Shown in pieces: positions 17,351 to 26,649 of a stretch of DNA of 64,000 nucleotides. Both the position numbers and the translations under genes were made by a program. The first letter of the stretch is position 1. Every line of letters starts with the position of its first letter. The notes under the pieces were generated by a model, which saw nothing but the letters and a program-made list of their open reading frames with translations, did not search any database and had not been told where the DNA came from. This DNA comes from Marinomonas lutimaris (GTDB lineage Bacteria; Pseudomonadota; Gammaproteobacteria; Pseudomonadales; Marinomonadaceae): assembly GCF_019426345.1 (NCBI RefSeq), contig NZ_JAHLLW010000006.1:62001-126000 (forward strand). The letters are read 5' to 3'.

Positions 17351-19141
17351 TTAATCGGCTATCTCACTAAATTGCTGATTATGGAGCTGCGCATAAGCAC
17401 CATTCATCGCTAACAACTCACGATGCGAGCCTTTTTCAATAATCTCACCGTGATCCACAACTGCAATAATATCGGCATTTTCAATGGTTGATAATCGATG
17501 GGCAATGGCAATGGTCGTACGGTTTTCCATTAAACCATCCAGAGCTGTCTGAATTGCTCGCTCTGATTCTGTATCCAATGCTGACGTTGCTTCATCTAAA
17601 ATCAAAATCGGTGCATTTTTCAAAATAGCTCGCGCTATCGCAATACGTTGACGCTGACCACCAGATAACAGCACACCATTTTCGCCAACCATAGTGTCTA
17701 AGCCATGATCAAGCTCTTGAATGAAGTCCCACGCATTTGCCGCTTTCGCGGCTTCAATAACCTCTTCTACACTGGTATCACGCAAATAGCCGTAGGCAAT
17801 ATTATCGCGGATCGTGCCATTAAAAAGTACAACTTGCTGGTTTACCAAAGCGATATTAGAACGCAGTTCAGTCAACTTATAATCATTGATACGAACACCA
17901 TCGATACTCAAGGAGCCATCATCGATGTCGTAAAAGCGAGGAATTAAGTTCGCTATCGTGGATTTACCGCTTCCAGAACGCCCCACTAAGGCTAAGGTTT
18001 TTCCTGCTGGCAAAGACAAATTAATATTTTTTAAGGTCTGTTTTTCAGCACCAGCGTATTTAAAGGACATATTATCCCACTCAATATTCCCCTTTAAGCT
18101 AGTGATAGACATCGTTCCTTTATCGATTTCTTCAGGTAAATCTAAGAAATCAAAAATACTGTAAGAAGCAGCTATGCCTTTTTGCAAAATACTGTTCACA
18201 TCAGTCAACTGGCGAATAGGCTTACCCAACATACCTGCAGCTGTTATAAAAGCAATAAAGTCACCGGGAGACATGTGAGCACTAATAGATGGACTTAAAG
18301 CAAACCAAATTAATGTCGCCATCATCAGCGCAAGAATGAACTGCACAATAGGCACATTAAGTGACTTAGTCATTTCCATTTTTAACTGAGAACGACGGTT
18401 TTCTGTCGCCGCTTTATGGAAACGTGCTATTTCATATTGGCTACCACCAAATATTTTAACTACTTCATGGCCTTTAATCGCTTCCGATGCCACATCAGTA
18501 ACACCACCCATCGCATTCTGAATTCGAGTACTCAATTTGCGAAACCGCTTTGATGCATAAGAAACAATCAAACCAATTAAAGGTACAACCACCAAAAATA
18601 ATAAAGATAGTCGCCAGTTCATGTAGATCATATAACCAAACAAACCAACAACAGTTAGACCTTCACGTAAAATAACACGTATCGCTTGAGTGATGGAGCC
18701 AATGACTTGCTCTGTATCGTAAGTCAACTTAGCTAATAGGCGTCCGGTAGGAATAGAGTGATAATAATCAGAAGGCAAAAGCACAAGCTTATTAAACATG
18801 CTGGTACGCAAATCAAAAACTACGTTATTGGCGACTTTGGCCATAAAATAGCTACCCAAGAAGGTACCTATTCCTCGAGCAATAAAAACCCCTAATATAG
18901 CCAAAGGTATTAACAAGCGGCTGTCTGAAATATTTCCCGCAGAAACGACATCAACAATATGCTTTAACAAAGCCGCTAAAGCTGGCTCCATCGCAGCATA
19001 AATTACATAACCTATGATACTAAGAAGCAAATACAACCAAGATGAGCGCACATAGCTCAAAAGGCGAAAATAGTTTTGCATACCTGAAACAGGAACTTTT
19101 GGAGCCGCAGTTTCGATTTCTATATTTTCTTTATCTTGCAT
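17351..19141 (-). CDS. msbA: Lipid A export ATP-binding/permease protein MsbA
   Basis: Homodimeric ABC flippase moving lipid A-core to the outer leaflet of the inner membrane. 596 aa: six membrane spans in the first 330 residues, then a nucleotide-binding domain with Walker A LVGRSGSGKSTIANL, signature LLSGGQRQRIAIARAIL, Walker B ILILDEATSALD and H-loop AHRLSTI. The ATG directly abuts the hldE stop, so translation is coupled. Operon partners are both LPS inner-core enzymes, which supports MsbA over a drug exporter. Confidence 0.96.
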   Translation of the reverse strand: MQDKENIEIETAAPKVPVSGMQNYFRLLSYVRSSWLYLLLSIIGYVIYAAMEPALAALLKHIVDVVSAGNISDSRLLIPLAILGVFIARGIGTFLGSYFMAKVANNVVFDLRTSMFNKLVLLPSDYYHSIPTGRLLAKLTYDTEQVIGSITQAIRVILREGLTVVGLFGYMIYMNWRLSLLFLVVVPLIGLIVSYASKRFRKLSTRIQNAMGGVTDVASEAIKGHEVVKIFGGSQYEIARFHKAATENRRSQLKMEMTKSLNVPIVQFILALMMATLIWFALSPSISAHMSPGDFIAFITAAGMLGKPIRQLTDVNSILQKGIAASYSIFDFLDLPEEIDKGTMSITSLKGNIEWDNMSFKYAGAEKQTLKNINLSLPAGKTLALVGRSGSGKSTIANLIPRFYDIDDGSLSIDGVRINDYKLTELRSNIALVNQQVVLFNGTIRDNIAYGYLRDTSVEEVIEAAKAANAWDFIQELDHGLDTMVGENGVLLSGGQRQRIAIARAILKNAPILILDEATSALDTESERAIQTALDGLMENRTTIAIAHRLSTIENADIIAVVDHGEIIEKGSHRELLAMNGAYAQLHNQQFSEIAD

Positions 19142-20569
19142 TTACAAATTCGCTTTTTCGATGATAGAGGTGGTTGAGTAACCATCAACAAAAGTCAACA
19201 CTTTGACTTCCCCTCCATGAGCTAAGACATGATCAGCACCAACAATTGTTTCTATGGTGTAATCCCCACCTTTAACCAAAACATCAGGCGTTAAAAATTC
19301 AATAATTTCTTTTGGTGTGTCTTCGTCAAACCAAGTCACCCAATCAATCGCTCCCACACCTTCAAGTACAGACATACGATGAATCAAGTTATTAATAGGG
19401 CGTTTTTCACCTTTAAGCCGTTTAACTGACGCATCAGTATTAACCGCTACAATTAAGCGGTCTCCTAGCGCTTTCGCCTGCTTCATATAGGCAATGTGTC
19501 CTGGATGAAGAATATCGAAACAACCATTTGTGAAAACAATCTTTTCACCATTCATTTGTGCCAGCTTAATTTGCTCAAGCAAATCTTCTGGAGAAAGCAC
19601 ACCAAAGTTTGTGCTGTGTGAACGCTGAAACATAATGGCATCTAGTCGCTCGGCACTAATAGATGCCGTACCCAGTTTTCCGACCACATAACCTGCCGCT
19701 TGATTGGCGTATTCAACCGCGTCAATAAAACGCTTACTCGTTACATAAACCGCAGTTAAAACCGCAACAACGGTATCGCCAGCACCGGTAACATCAAACA
19801 CTTCTTTGGCTGCTGTCGCTAATGAAAACGGTGGTTTATCGTCACTCAACAAAATCAAACCATCTTCACCACGAGTCACTAGCAAAGCTTTCCAGCCAAA
19901 TTGCTCGCGCAGAGCTTTAGCTTTCTCCTCCAATTCTTTCGTTGAACGGCATTTACCCACAATCATTTCGAATTCTAGAAGGTTCGGCTTAACTAAGGTC
20001 GCCCCTTGATAGATTGAGAAGTCATCACCTTTAGGGTCAACAAAACTTGGTACTTTCGCGATATTTGAGAGTTTTATTAATGTCTGAACATCTGCAAGAC
20101 AGCCTTTTGCATAATCAGAAAAAATGACGGCATCTGATTCGGGCAAACACTCTTCGACGACTTTTGCCAATGCTTCATTCTGAGAAAGACTGTCTTCACG
20201 CTCTTCAAAATCTAAGCGAATAAGCTGTTGATGACGACTCATCACGCGTAATTTGGTAATGGTTGGTAAGGTTTCTGAGCGAACAAACCGGCAAGTAACG
20301 CCCACCTCTTCTAAGCAACGAGTCAACACCTCGGCATTTTCGTCGTTACCGACCACACCAACTAGTGTTACAGAGACGCCCAATTTGGCTAAGCCAAGCG
20401 CAACGTTTGCCGCACCACCTGGACGATCTTCAATATTAGAAACCTTGACGACTTGAACAGGAGCTTCAGGAGAAATGCGTGAGGTGCCGCCATGCCAATA
20501 GCGATCTAACATAACATCCCCAACAACAAGGATGTGTTTATCTTTAAAATTTAGATACGAAGAGTTCAT
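19142..20569 (-). CDS. hldE: Bifunctional heptose-7-phosphate kinase / heptose-1-phosphate adenylyltransferase
   Basis: Makes ADP-D-glycero-beta-D-manno-heptose for the LPS inner core. About 475 aa from the ATG at 20569; a GTG ten codons upstream is possible, and neither has a strong ribosome binding site. N-terminal PfkB-type sugar kinase (VVGDVMLDRYWHGGTSRISPEAP; DVTGAGDTVVAVL near 260) and C-terminal nucleotidyltransferase (FTNGCFDILHPGHIAYM near 345, VNTDASVKRLKG). First gene of the operon with msbA and waaA. HldD, the next enzyme, is on the other strand 1.3 kb away. Confidence 0.95.
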   Translation of the reverse strand: MNSSYLNFKDKHILVVGDVMLDRYWHGGTSRISPEAPVQVVKVSNIEDRPGGAANVALGLAKLGVSVTLVGVVGNDENAEVLTRCLEEVGVTCRFVRSETLPTITKLRVMSRHQQLIRLDFEEREDSLSQNEALAKVVEECLPESDAVIFSDYAKGCLADVQTLIKLSNIAKVPSFVDPKGDDFSIYQGATLVKPNLLEFEMIVGKCRSTKELEEKAKALREQFGWKALLVTRGEDGLILLSDDKPPFSLATAAKEVFDVTGAGDTVVAVLTAVYVTSKRFIDAVEYANQAAGYVVGKLGTASISAERLDAIMFQRSHSTNFGVLSPEDLLEQIKLAQMNGEKIVFTNGCFDILHPGHIAYMKQAKALGDRLIVAVNTDASVKRLKGEKRPINNLIHRMSVLEGVGAIDWVTWFDEDTPKEIIEFLTPDVLVKGGDYTIETIVGADHVLAHGGEVKVLTFVDGYSTTSIIEKANL

Positions 20570-20665
20570 AGCCACATAATAATCGATTTTTAGAGGCACT
20601 CATCTTATCATACTCCCTCGCCAAGTTGGACATACCTAAAACATACGAAATAAGGCTTTTACACA

Positions 20666-21814
20666 ATGCTGAATTCCGCTCTATTATCTAGCCAATCGTT
20701 CTTATTTGATGAACTTTTAAACAATTGGTCTCGTTATGGTATCAACAAGGAAGATGGCCACAGTTACGAAAGCATGAAACATGACTGGAGCAACAACTCC
20801 CTTGGTCGTGTTCGTTTATTAACTCAATGCCGTCAGTTATATACTTTTAGTCATGCTTGCCAGATAAAAAATTTGCCTGAGTGGCAAGTAAAGCTAACGC
20901 CTCTTTTCGACTTTATCACGTCTCATTATTTTGTTGATGATCGCTGGATTTTTTCGTTAAACGACAACCTTTCTGTAAAAGATGGGCAATCTGATGCTTA
21001 CGCTCTCGCCTTTGTATTGCTCTCTTTTAGCTATTACCATCAGGTAACGAAGGATGATCGCGCTATTCTTTATATGAAAAAAACACACTTGTTTTTGTTG
21101 GAGAAGATGCAAGCAGAATCCGGCGGTTTTTATGAATCTTATCCAGTTGATAACACGCAAATTCGCCGCCAAAACCCACACATGCATTTGCTAGAAGGTT
21201 ATGTCGCCGCCTTCAAAGAAACCCATGATAACGATTATAAAGTGGCCATCCAGTCTCTACTTTCATTGGCACTCGAGCATTTTTACCACAAAGAAACAAA
21301 GACGCTACGTGAGTTTTTCAGTGCTGATTGGAGTCTTGACCCTAACACAGGCAATCAAGTAGAACCTGGACACCACTTCGAATGGGTCTGGTTGCTCTAC
21401 CAAGCAAATAAAATAATCCCTAATTCCGACTATACTGATTTAGCACAACAGCTATGGTTAACAGCAACTAGACATGGACTTGCAAACAATGGTGGCATTT
21501 ATAATCAAATAGACGGAGATAAAAAGCAGCCTATCGATAAAGAAAAGCGTATCTGGCCAATCACCGAATATATAAAAGCCATCACAGTGATGCCAATTGG
21601 TAAAGAAGAGAAAATAGACCGATTAGAGAAGGCTATCTATTTTATTCAGCAACACTATTTGCTACCGAATGGCCGTTGGAATGAGTATCTTAATGAAGAT
21701 AACTCGCCAAAGGACTTTCCGCTCCCCGGAACCAGCAGCTATCATATTTTTCTCGGTCTAACAGAAGTGATAGCATGGGCAAAAGCAAACAACGATTTTC
21801 AGGATTCTTTTTGA
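20666..21814 (+). CDS. AGE-family epimerase/isomerase
   Basis: Alpha/alpha-barrel protein of the N-acylglucosamine 2-epimerase family, which includes mannose and sulfoquinovose isomerases. 382 aa. Family active-site segments are visible: RRQNPHMHLLEG (about 168-178), EPGHHFEWVWLL (233-244) and RIWPITEYIKA near 300, with the His and Glu residues retained. It heads a plus-strand LPS core cluster (hldD follows 58 bases later), so a sugar-phosphate or free sugar used for core synthesis is a plausible substrate, but this is inference. Confidence 0.82.
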   Translation: MLNSALLSSQSFLFDELLNNWSRYGINKEDGHSYESMKHDWSNNSLGRVRLLTQCRQLYTFSHACQIKNLPEWQVKLTPLFDFITSHYFVDDRWIFSLNDNLSVKDGQSDAYALAFVLLSFSYYHQVTKDDRAILYMKKTHLFLLEKMQAESGGFYESYPVDNTQIRRQNPHMHLLEGYVAAFKETHDNDYKVAIQSLLSLALEHFYHKETKTLREFFSADWSLDPNTGNQVEPGHHFEWVWLLYQANKIIPNSDYTDLAQQLWLTATRHGLANNGGIYNQIDGDKKQPIDKEKRIWPITEYIKAITVMPIGKEEKIDRLEKAIYFIQQHYLLPNGRWNEYLNEDNSPKDFPLPGTSSYHIFLGLTEVIAWAKANNDFQDSF

Positions 21815-21872
21815 GTTTAGAGCTGACGTATTTAGAGCTAAACTTACAAAGACAAAATAGGACACATAAATT

Positions 21873-22820
21873 ATGTATATAGTAACAGGTGGTGCCGGAT
21901 TCATTGGCAGCAATATAATCAAAGCCTTAAACAACAAAGGTATCAAGAACATCCTTTTGGTAGACGATTTAACAGACGGAAAAAAATGTCTAAACCTGTC
22001 TGATCTTGATATTGCAGATTACATGGATATGTATGATTTTTTGGACGCTATCAAGAACGACACATTAAACATTAATCCTATTGCTGTTTTTCATGAAGGT
22101 GCTTGTTCAGCAACCACTGAATGGAACGGTAAATATGTCATGGACGTAAATTATCAATATTCAAAAGCTGTGTTAGATTTCTGTTTAAAACACGAAGCAC
22201 CATTTTCTTATGCATCTTCCGCCTCTGTTTATGGTTCCGGCCCCATTTTTCAAGAATCCCGTGAAAACGAAAAACCGCTTAACATGTACGCCTACTCAAA
22301 GTTTCAATTTGACCAATATATTCGAGCGGTTTTACCAAAAGCGAAAAGTCAAATTGTTGGCTTCCGCTATTTCAACGTATATGGGCCTCGTGAACAACAT
22401 AAAGGCAGCATGGCCAGTGTCGCATTTCACCTTCGTAATCAAGTACTTGCAGGGGAAAACCCAAAACTCTTTGGTGCATACGATGGTTACGAAGCAGGCG
22501 GTCAAAGCCGAGATTTCATCTATGTTGAAGATCTAGTTAATACCAAACTTTGGTTCCTAGAAAACCCAGAAAAATCAGGAATATTCAACCTAGGCACAGG
22601 TAAAGCAGAACCTTTCCGCACAATAGCTGAAACGGTCATTGCCCATTATGAAAAAGGCGAAATTGAATACATCCCTTTCCCTGAGCATTTAAAAGGCGCT
22701 TATCAAAGCTTTACTGAAGCGGACATCAGCAAGCTTCGCGAAGCTGGCTATGAAGGAAACTTCCGCGGACTAGCCCAAGGCGTTCAAGACTACCTAGGTT
22801 GGCTTGATACTAATGGCTAA
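21873..22820 (+). CDS. hldD: ADP-L-glycero-D-manno-heptose 6-epimerase
   Basis: Converts ADP-D,D-heptose to ADP-L,D-heptose for LPS core. 315 aa. Rossmann NAD(P) motif [15 protein letters not shown], the HldD-typical [20 protein letters not shown] and [20 protein letters not shown], and the catalytic YAYSKFQFD (YxxxK). Overlaps waaF by eight bases. Confidence 0.96.
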   Translation: MYIVTGGAGFIGSNIIKALNNKGIKNILLVDDLTDGKKCLNLSDLDIADYMDMYDFLDAIKNDTLNINPIAVFHEGACSATTEWNGKYVMDVNYQYSKAVLDFCLKHEAPFSYASSASVYGSGPIFQESRENEKPLNMYAYSKFQFDQYIRAVLPKAKSQIVGFRYFNVYGPREQHKGSMASVAFHLRNQVLAGENPKLFGAYDGYEAGGQSRDFIYVEDLVNTKLWFLENPEKSGIFNLGTGKAEPFRTIAETVIAHYEKGEIEYIPFPEHLKGAYQSFTEADISKLREAGYEGNFRGLAQGVQDYLGWLDTNG

Positions 22821-23817
22821 ATATTTAATTGTTGGGCCATCTTGGGTTGGCGATATGGTTATGGCTCAAAGCCTCTTCATTACTCTAAAGCAGCGTGATG
22901 AAGAGGCTGTCATAGATGTCATTGGTCCAAATTGGTCATTGCCTATTTTGGCCAGAATGCCACAAGTACGACGGGCTATTTCTCTCCCTACTGGCCATGG
23001 TGAATGGGGAATAAGCACACGTCGCAAACTAGGACATTCACTTCGCTCAGAGCATTATGATCATGCCATCGTGATGCCTCGCTCATGGAAATCAGCCTTG
23101 GTGCCCTTTTTTGCAAAGGTTCCGCATCGCGTTGGTTTTACTGGTGAACAGCGTTATATATTACTTAACGAACGTCGCAAGCTAGATAAAAATATTTTAA
23201 ATCAAACGGTAAAGCGTTTTACGTCTTTAGGGTTACCTAATGAACTAGCCTATCCACCAATGGATATTCCGTCTCCCGCTTTATCCGTTGATCCAGATAA
23301 TCAAAAAAGCCTTTTCAAACAATATAATTTATCGAATAGACCCGCTATCGCACTTATGGCTGGCGCAGAATTTGGCCCATCTAAACAATGGCCTATTGCT
23401 TATTTCCATGAACTGGCTAAAAGCGCTATTGAAGCGGGCTATCAAATCTGGGTATTGGGCGGACCAAAAGACCAAGACAACGGCGAAGAAATCACAAGTA
23501 ATCTTGGCGAATTTGCCGTAAATCTATGTGGAAAAACCCAATTAGTGGACGCAATAGATTTACTCGCAATAGCTGACAAAGCTGTCAGTAATGACTCTGG
23601 TTTAATGCACATTGCGGCAGCCGTCGGCACAGAAGTACATGGAATTTATGGCTCAACAAGCGAGTTATTTACGCCACCACTTACAGACAATAAAACCATT
23701 CATAACCTTCACCTTGAATGCTCCCCTTGCTTTAAACGGACTTGCCCGCTGGAGCACACTAACTGTCAGAATCAACTAACTCCTGACATGATTATAAGGA
23801 CTGTCATTACACAATGA
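22813..23817 (+). CDS. waaF: ADP-heptose:LPS heptosyltransferase II
   Basis: GT9 enzyme that adds the second heptose to the LPS inner core at the cytoplasmic face of the inner membrane. 334 aa from the ATG at 22813 ([22 protein letters not shown]); a TTG three codons upstream is less likely. Conserved [15 protein letters not shown] near 180 and [21 protein letters not shown] near 260. Overlaps hldD by eight bases and the next gene by four (ATGA). Confidence 0.95.
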   Translation: MAKYLIVGPSWVGDMVMAQSLFITLKQRDEEAVIDVIGPNWSLPILARMPQVRRAISLPTGHGEWGISTRRKLGHSLRSEHYDHAIVMPRSWKSALVPFFAKVPHRVGFTGEQRYILLNERRKLDKNILNQTVKRFTSLGLPNELAYPPMDIPSPALSVDPDNQKSLFKQYNLSNRPAIALMAGAEFGPSKQWPIAYFHELAKSAIEAGYQIWVLGGPKDQDNGEEITSNLGEFAVNLCGKTQLVDAIDLLAIADKAVSNDSGLMHIAAAVGTEVHGIYGSTSELFTPPLTDNKTIHNLHLECSPCFKRTCPLEHTNCQNQLTPDMIIRTVITQ

Positions 23818-24749
23818 ATCTTGCATTGCTCAGAAATAGACCACATTTTGGAGCTCAGATAACCAGTATTCCTGTGCTGTTTTATTTCTTCAATAACTAT
23901 GGCAATCAAGAGCCAATCACCCTTTTAGCTAAAAATGATGTGGCATGGATTTACAATCAACTCCCTTGGATAGAAGAATGCATCCACTCGAAAAATAAAT
24001 TCGAAGAACTCAAGAAGCTTAGACATTGCGATAACCTTCTCAATTTAAGACCGAGCGATCGCCTACCTATCATTTTTTATAAGCTCACCAAAAATGGTAG
24101 AGCTTTCGAATTAGTCAAAAATGATTTTCTTACCAACTTACTTTCTGAAAAACATAACATTTTATGCAAAAAAGAATATAGAGCTCTTGGCTATCTAAAA
24201 ATTTTCATAAAAGAAGAACACGCCTTATTAGAAGCTCTTGCCGCTCCATTTATCGCACTAGCAGAAGGCTCTAAACTCCACCTAGAAAAAGAAGAGTTTA
24301 GTGTACTTATTATGCCAGGCGGTGGTGCAGGAGAAATAAAGAAATGGGGAATTGAAAAGTTTCTTATTGCTGTCGAATCCATTACCAATGCAATAGGAAA
24401 AAAATACCACCTCCATATTTTATTAGGCCCTGATGAAAACAAAGAAATTCAATACGTAAAAGAGCTAAATTCTGAAAATTTATCTCTGCACGTAAACATC
24501 TGTCTTCACGATATTGCAAAGCTAGTGAATCACTGTGACCTAACGATCGCAAATGATTGTGGACCATCTCACGTTGCTCAGTGCTTACAAAAACCCTTTG
24601 TTGGCATCTTTAGAGAACCTAATACAGAGTGGTTTCTTAGTCATAAAAAATCGGGGACAATTTTCCCTAAAAAAGGTCATGACATCAAAACCATCACCAC
24701 AGAAACCGTAACCGAATACGCTATTAATTTATTGAAGAGCCAAGTATGA
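23814..24749 (+). CDS. GT9-family glycosyltransferase (heptosyltransferase-like)
   Basis: 311 aa. Reads as a diverged GT9/heptosyltransferase: C-terminal PGGGAGEIKKWGIEKF near 170 matches the donor-binding GxxxxxKxW region, and IANDCGPSHVAQCLQKPFVGIF near 245 matches the NDxGxxH motif. The N-terminal acceptor domain is weakly conserved, so the acceptor sugar cannot be assigned. Joined to waaF and the next GT2 gene by four-base ATGA overlaps, so it surely acts in the same LPS core pathway. Confidence 0.78.
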   Translation: MNLALLRNRPHFGAQITSIPVLFYFFNNYGNQEPITLLAKNDVAWIYNQLPWIEECIHSKNKFEELKKLRHCDNLLNLRPSDRLPIIFYKLTKNGRAFELVKNDFLTNLLSEKHNILCKKEYRALGYLKIFIKEEHALLEALAAPFIALAEGSKLHLEKEEFSVLIMPGGGAGEIKKWGIEKFLIAVESITNAIGKKYHLHILLGPDENKEIQYVKELNSENLSLHVNICLHDIAKLVNHCDLTIANDCGPSHVAQCLQKPFVGIFREPNTEWFLSHKKSGTIFPKKGHDIKTITTETVTEYAINLLKSQV

Positions 24750-25531
24750 AAATTTCAGGCAACATCATCACCCTAAATGAAGAAAAAAACATTGCTGCTT
24801 GTATAGAATCGATGCAAACCGTTTGCGATGAAATAATCGTGGTAGACTCAGGCAGCACTGACAGTACCATCGAAATTGCTAAAAGCTTAGGTGCAACCAT
24901 AGTCAATCAACCTTATTTAGGCGATGGTATTCAAAAAAATGTTGCTCTAAATCACACCCAAAATAAATGGGTTTTGAGCTTAGATGCCGATGAGCGTCTA
25001 ACATCAGAAATGACTCAAGCTATTCAGCAGCTGGATTTAGAGTCTACCAATATTGAAGGCTATTCATTTCGCCGACAGAATATGATTGGTAACCGCTGGA
25101 TAAAGCACTGCGGCTGGTATCCAGACCGTTGCATCCGCTTATACAATACAGACAAAACTCGTTTTGCTGATGTGAAGCAGCACGCCAGCGTGCAAACAAA
25201 AAATGTTAAAGATATTGACGCTGATATTATCCACTATTCTTTTAAGAATATCGGTGAACTGTTTGCTAAGCCCGGCCGAAACTTCAGCGGAAGAGCCGCT
25301 AAAATCATGTATGCAAAAGGCAAAAGAGCAAATTCTTTCTCTCCTTTTACACATGGTCTGAATGCTTTTATCCGTAAATACATTTTTCAAAGAGGTTTTA
25401 TGGGAGGTGTAGATGGAATGACAGTAGCACTAAGTTCAGCAGTCAACAGCTATCTAAAGTACGCTAAGCTTCTTGAATATCAACGTGACCCTAGCGTCAC
25501 AAAACAAGACGACTTTAAAAACATTTGGTAA
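24746..25531 (+). CDS. GT2 glycosyltransferase, WaaE/LgtF type
   Basis: 261 aa inverting GT-A transferase. N-terminus KISGNIITLNEEKNIAACIES, the nucleotide-binding VVDSGSTDSTIEIAKS, and the metal-binding LDADERLT near 75. This combination is typical of WaaE/KdtX/LgtF enzymes that add beta-1,4-glucose to heptose I of the core. The assignment to that specific reaction is inference from family and position. Lies between the GT9 and GT4 genes. Confidence 0.85.
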   Translation: MKISGNIITLNEEKNIAACIESMQTVCDEIIVVDSGSTDSTIEIAKSLGATIVNQPYLGDGIQKNVALNHTQNKWVLSLDADERLTSEMTQAIQQLDLESTNIEGYSFRRQNMIGNRWIKHCGWYPDRCIRLYNTDKTRFADVKQHASVQTKNVKDIDADIIHYSFKNIGELFAKPGRNFSGRAAKIMYAKGKRANSFSPFTHGLNAFIRKYIFQRGFMGGVDGMTVALSSAVNSYLKYAKLLEYQRDPSVTKQDDFKNIW

Positions 25532-25549
25532 CCAAACAGGCGATACACC

Positions 25550-26593
25550 TTGAGTAAAATGCTAACTGTACTTCATGTCAATCTCGCTAAAGGTTTCCGT
25601 GGTGGAGAAAGACAAACAGAACTTCTTATAAGAGCCCTAGCAAAGCACTTTAATACACGGCAGTTACTTGCATGTCGTGAAGAGTCTCCCCTTCGCACTA
25701 GACTTGCGGACGTGGAGAACCTCTCTTTTGTTACAGCAAACAACCAGCTATCGGGACATTATGCCGCACCTCATGCTGATATCGTCCATGCGCATGAAGC
25801 AAAGGCCGTTCACTGGGCTTATCTACACAAGCTCCTTAGAAATACACCCTATATTATTACTCGACGTGTTGATGCAATCGTAAAAGATAAATGGTTAAAC
25901 AAAAAAACCTACAACAATGCATCAGCATTGGTTGGTATTTCAACGATTATTGCGAATCAACTTCGCGATAAGCAATGGGGAGAGGTTTATCAAATTCCAA
26001 GCACTCTCGCTCACTTAGAAGTTGATCAAAAAGAAGGTGAAAGCTTTCGAAGTACTTTTCCAGGAAAAACGATTATTGGCCATGTAGGCGCATTAGTTGA
26101 TAAACATAAGGGACAAAAAGTTCTTATAGAAGCAGCAATATTGTTAGAAAAAAACCATCCGGATCTACATATCGTTTTTTTCGGTGATGGAGCAGACAAA
26201 GAAGAACTTGAATCTTTATCCAAAGGTATTAAAAACATCACATGGATGGGATTTAAGCCGAAGATTGGGGACTATTTACCTTACTTCGACCTCTTTGCCT
26301 TCCCTTCTAGAAATGAAGGTTTAGGCTCAACTTTATTAGATGTGATGGATGCAGGTGTACCTATCATTGCCTCTAATGTTGGCGGCATTCCAGATATTGT
26401 CATTGATAACGAGACAGGGTTACTTGTCGAACCAAATGACAGCTCTGCACTAGCTGATGCCATCATAAAACTTTCCAATGACAAAGCCCTTCAAATGAAA
26501 TTAATTGAGGGTGCCAAAAAACAAATCGAAAACTATACGCCACAAAAAATGGCAGAAAGATATTTATCACTCTATGAAAAAATAACGGCCTGA
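25550..26593 (+). CDS. GT4-family glycosyltransferase
   Basis: 347 aa retaining GT-B enzyme. N-terminal VLHVNLAKGFRGGERQTELL, C-terminal donor site GMLG-like HVGALVDKHKGQKVLIEA near 185 and the E(x7)E segment FPSRNEGLGSTLLDVMDAG near 255. Start taken at TTG 25550, with AGG nine bases upstream; the ATG three codons later (MLTVLHVN) is an equally reasonable choice. Last gene of the LPS core cluster; its stop codon lies inside a terminator hairpin. Confidence 0.85.
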   Translation: MSKMLTVLHVNLAKGFRGGERQTELLIRALAKHFNTRQLLACREESPLRTRLADVENLSFVTANNQLSGHYAAPHADIVHAHEAKAVHWAYLHKLLRNTPYIITRRVDAIVKDKWLNKKTYNNASALVGISTIIANQLRDKQWGEVYQIPSTLAHLEVDQKEGESFRSTFPGKTIIGHVGALVDKHKGQKVLIEAAILLEKNHPDLHIVFFGDGADKEELESLSKGIKNITWMGFKPKIGDYLPYFDLFAFPSRNEGLGSTLLDVMDAGVPIIASNVGGIPDIVIDNETGLLVEPNDSSALADAIIKLSNDKALQMKLIEGAKKQIENYTPQKMAERYLSLYEKITA

Positions 26594-26612
26594 GGGATAA
26601 CCTCAAGCCGTT
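26584..26612. terminator. Terminator between the GT4 gene and the YejM-like gene
   Basis: Stem AACGGC-C-TGAGG / CCTCA-A-GCCGTT with one mismatch and a five-base loop. It overlaps the last codons of the plus-strand GT4 gene. The minus-strand side is followed by TTATTTTTTC, so it mainly serves the YejM-like gene. Confidence 0.65.
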
Positions 26613-26649
26613 ACTCTCGAAGAACGGACGATACCAAACAGTGCGTTAA

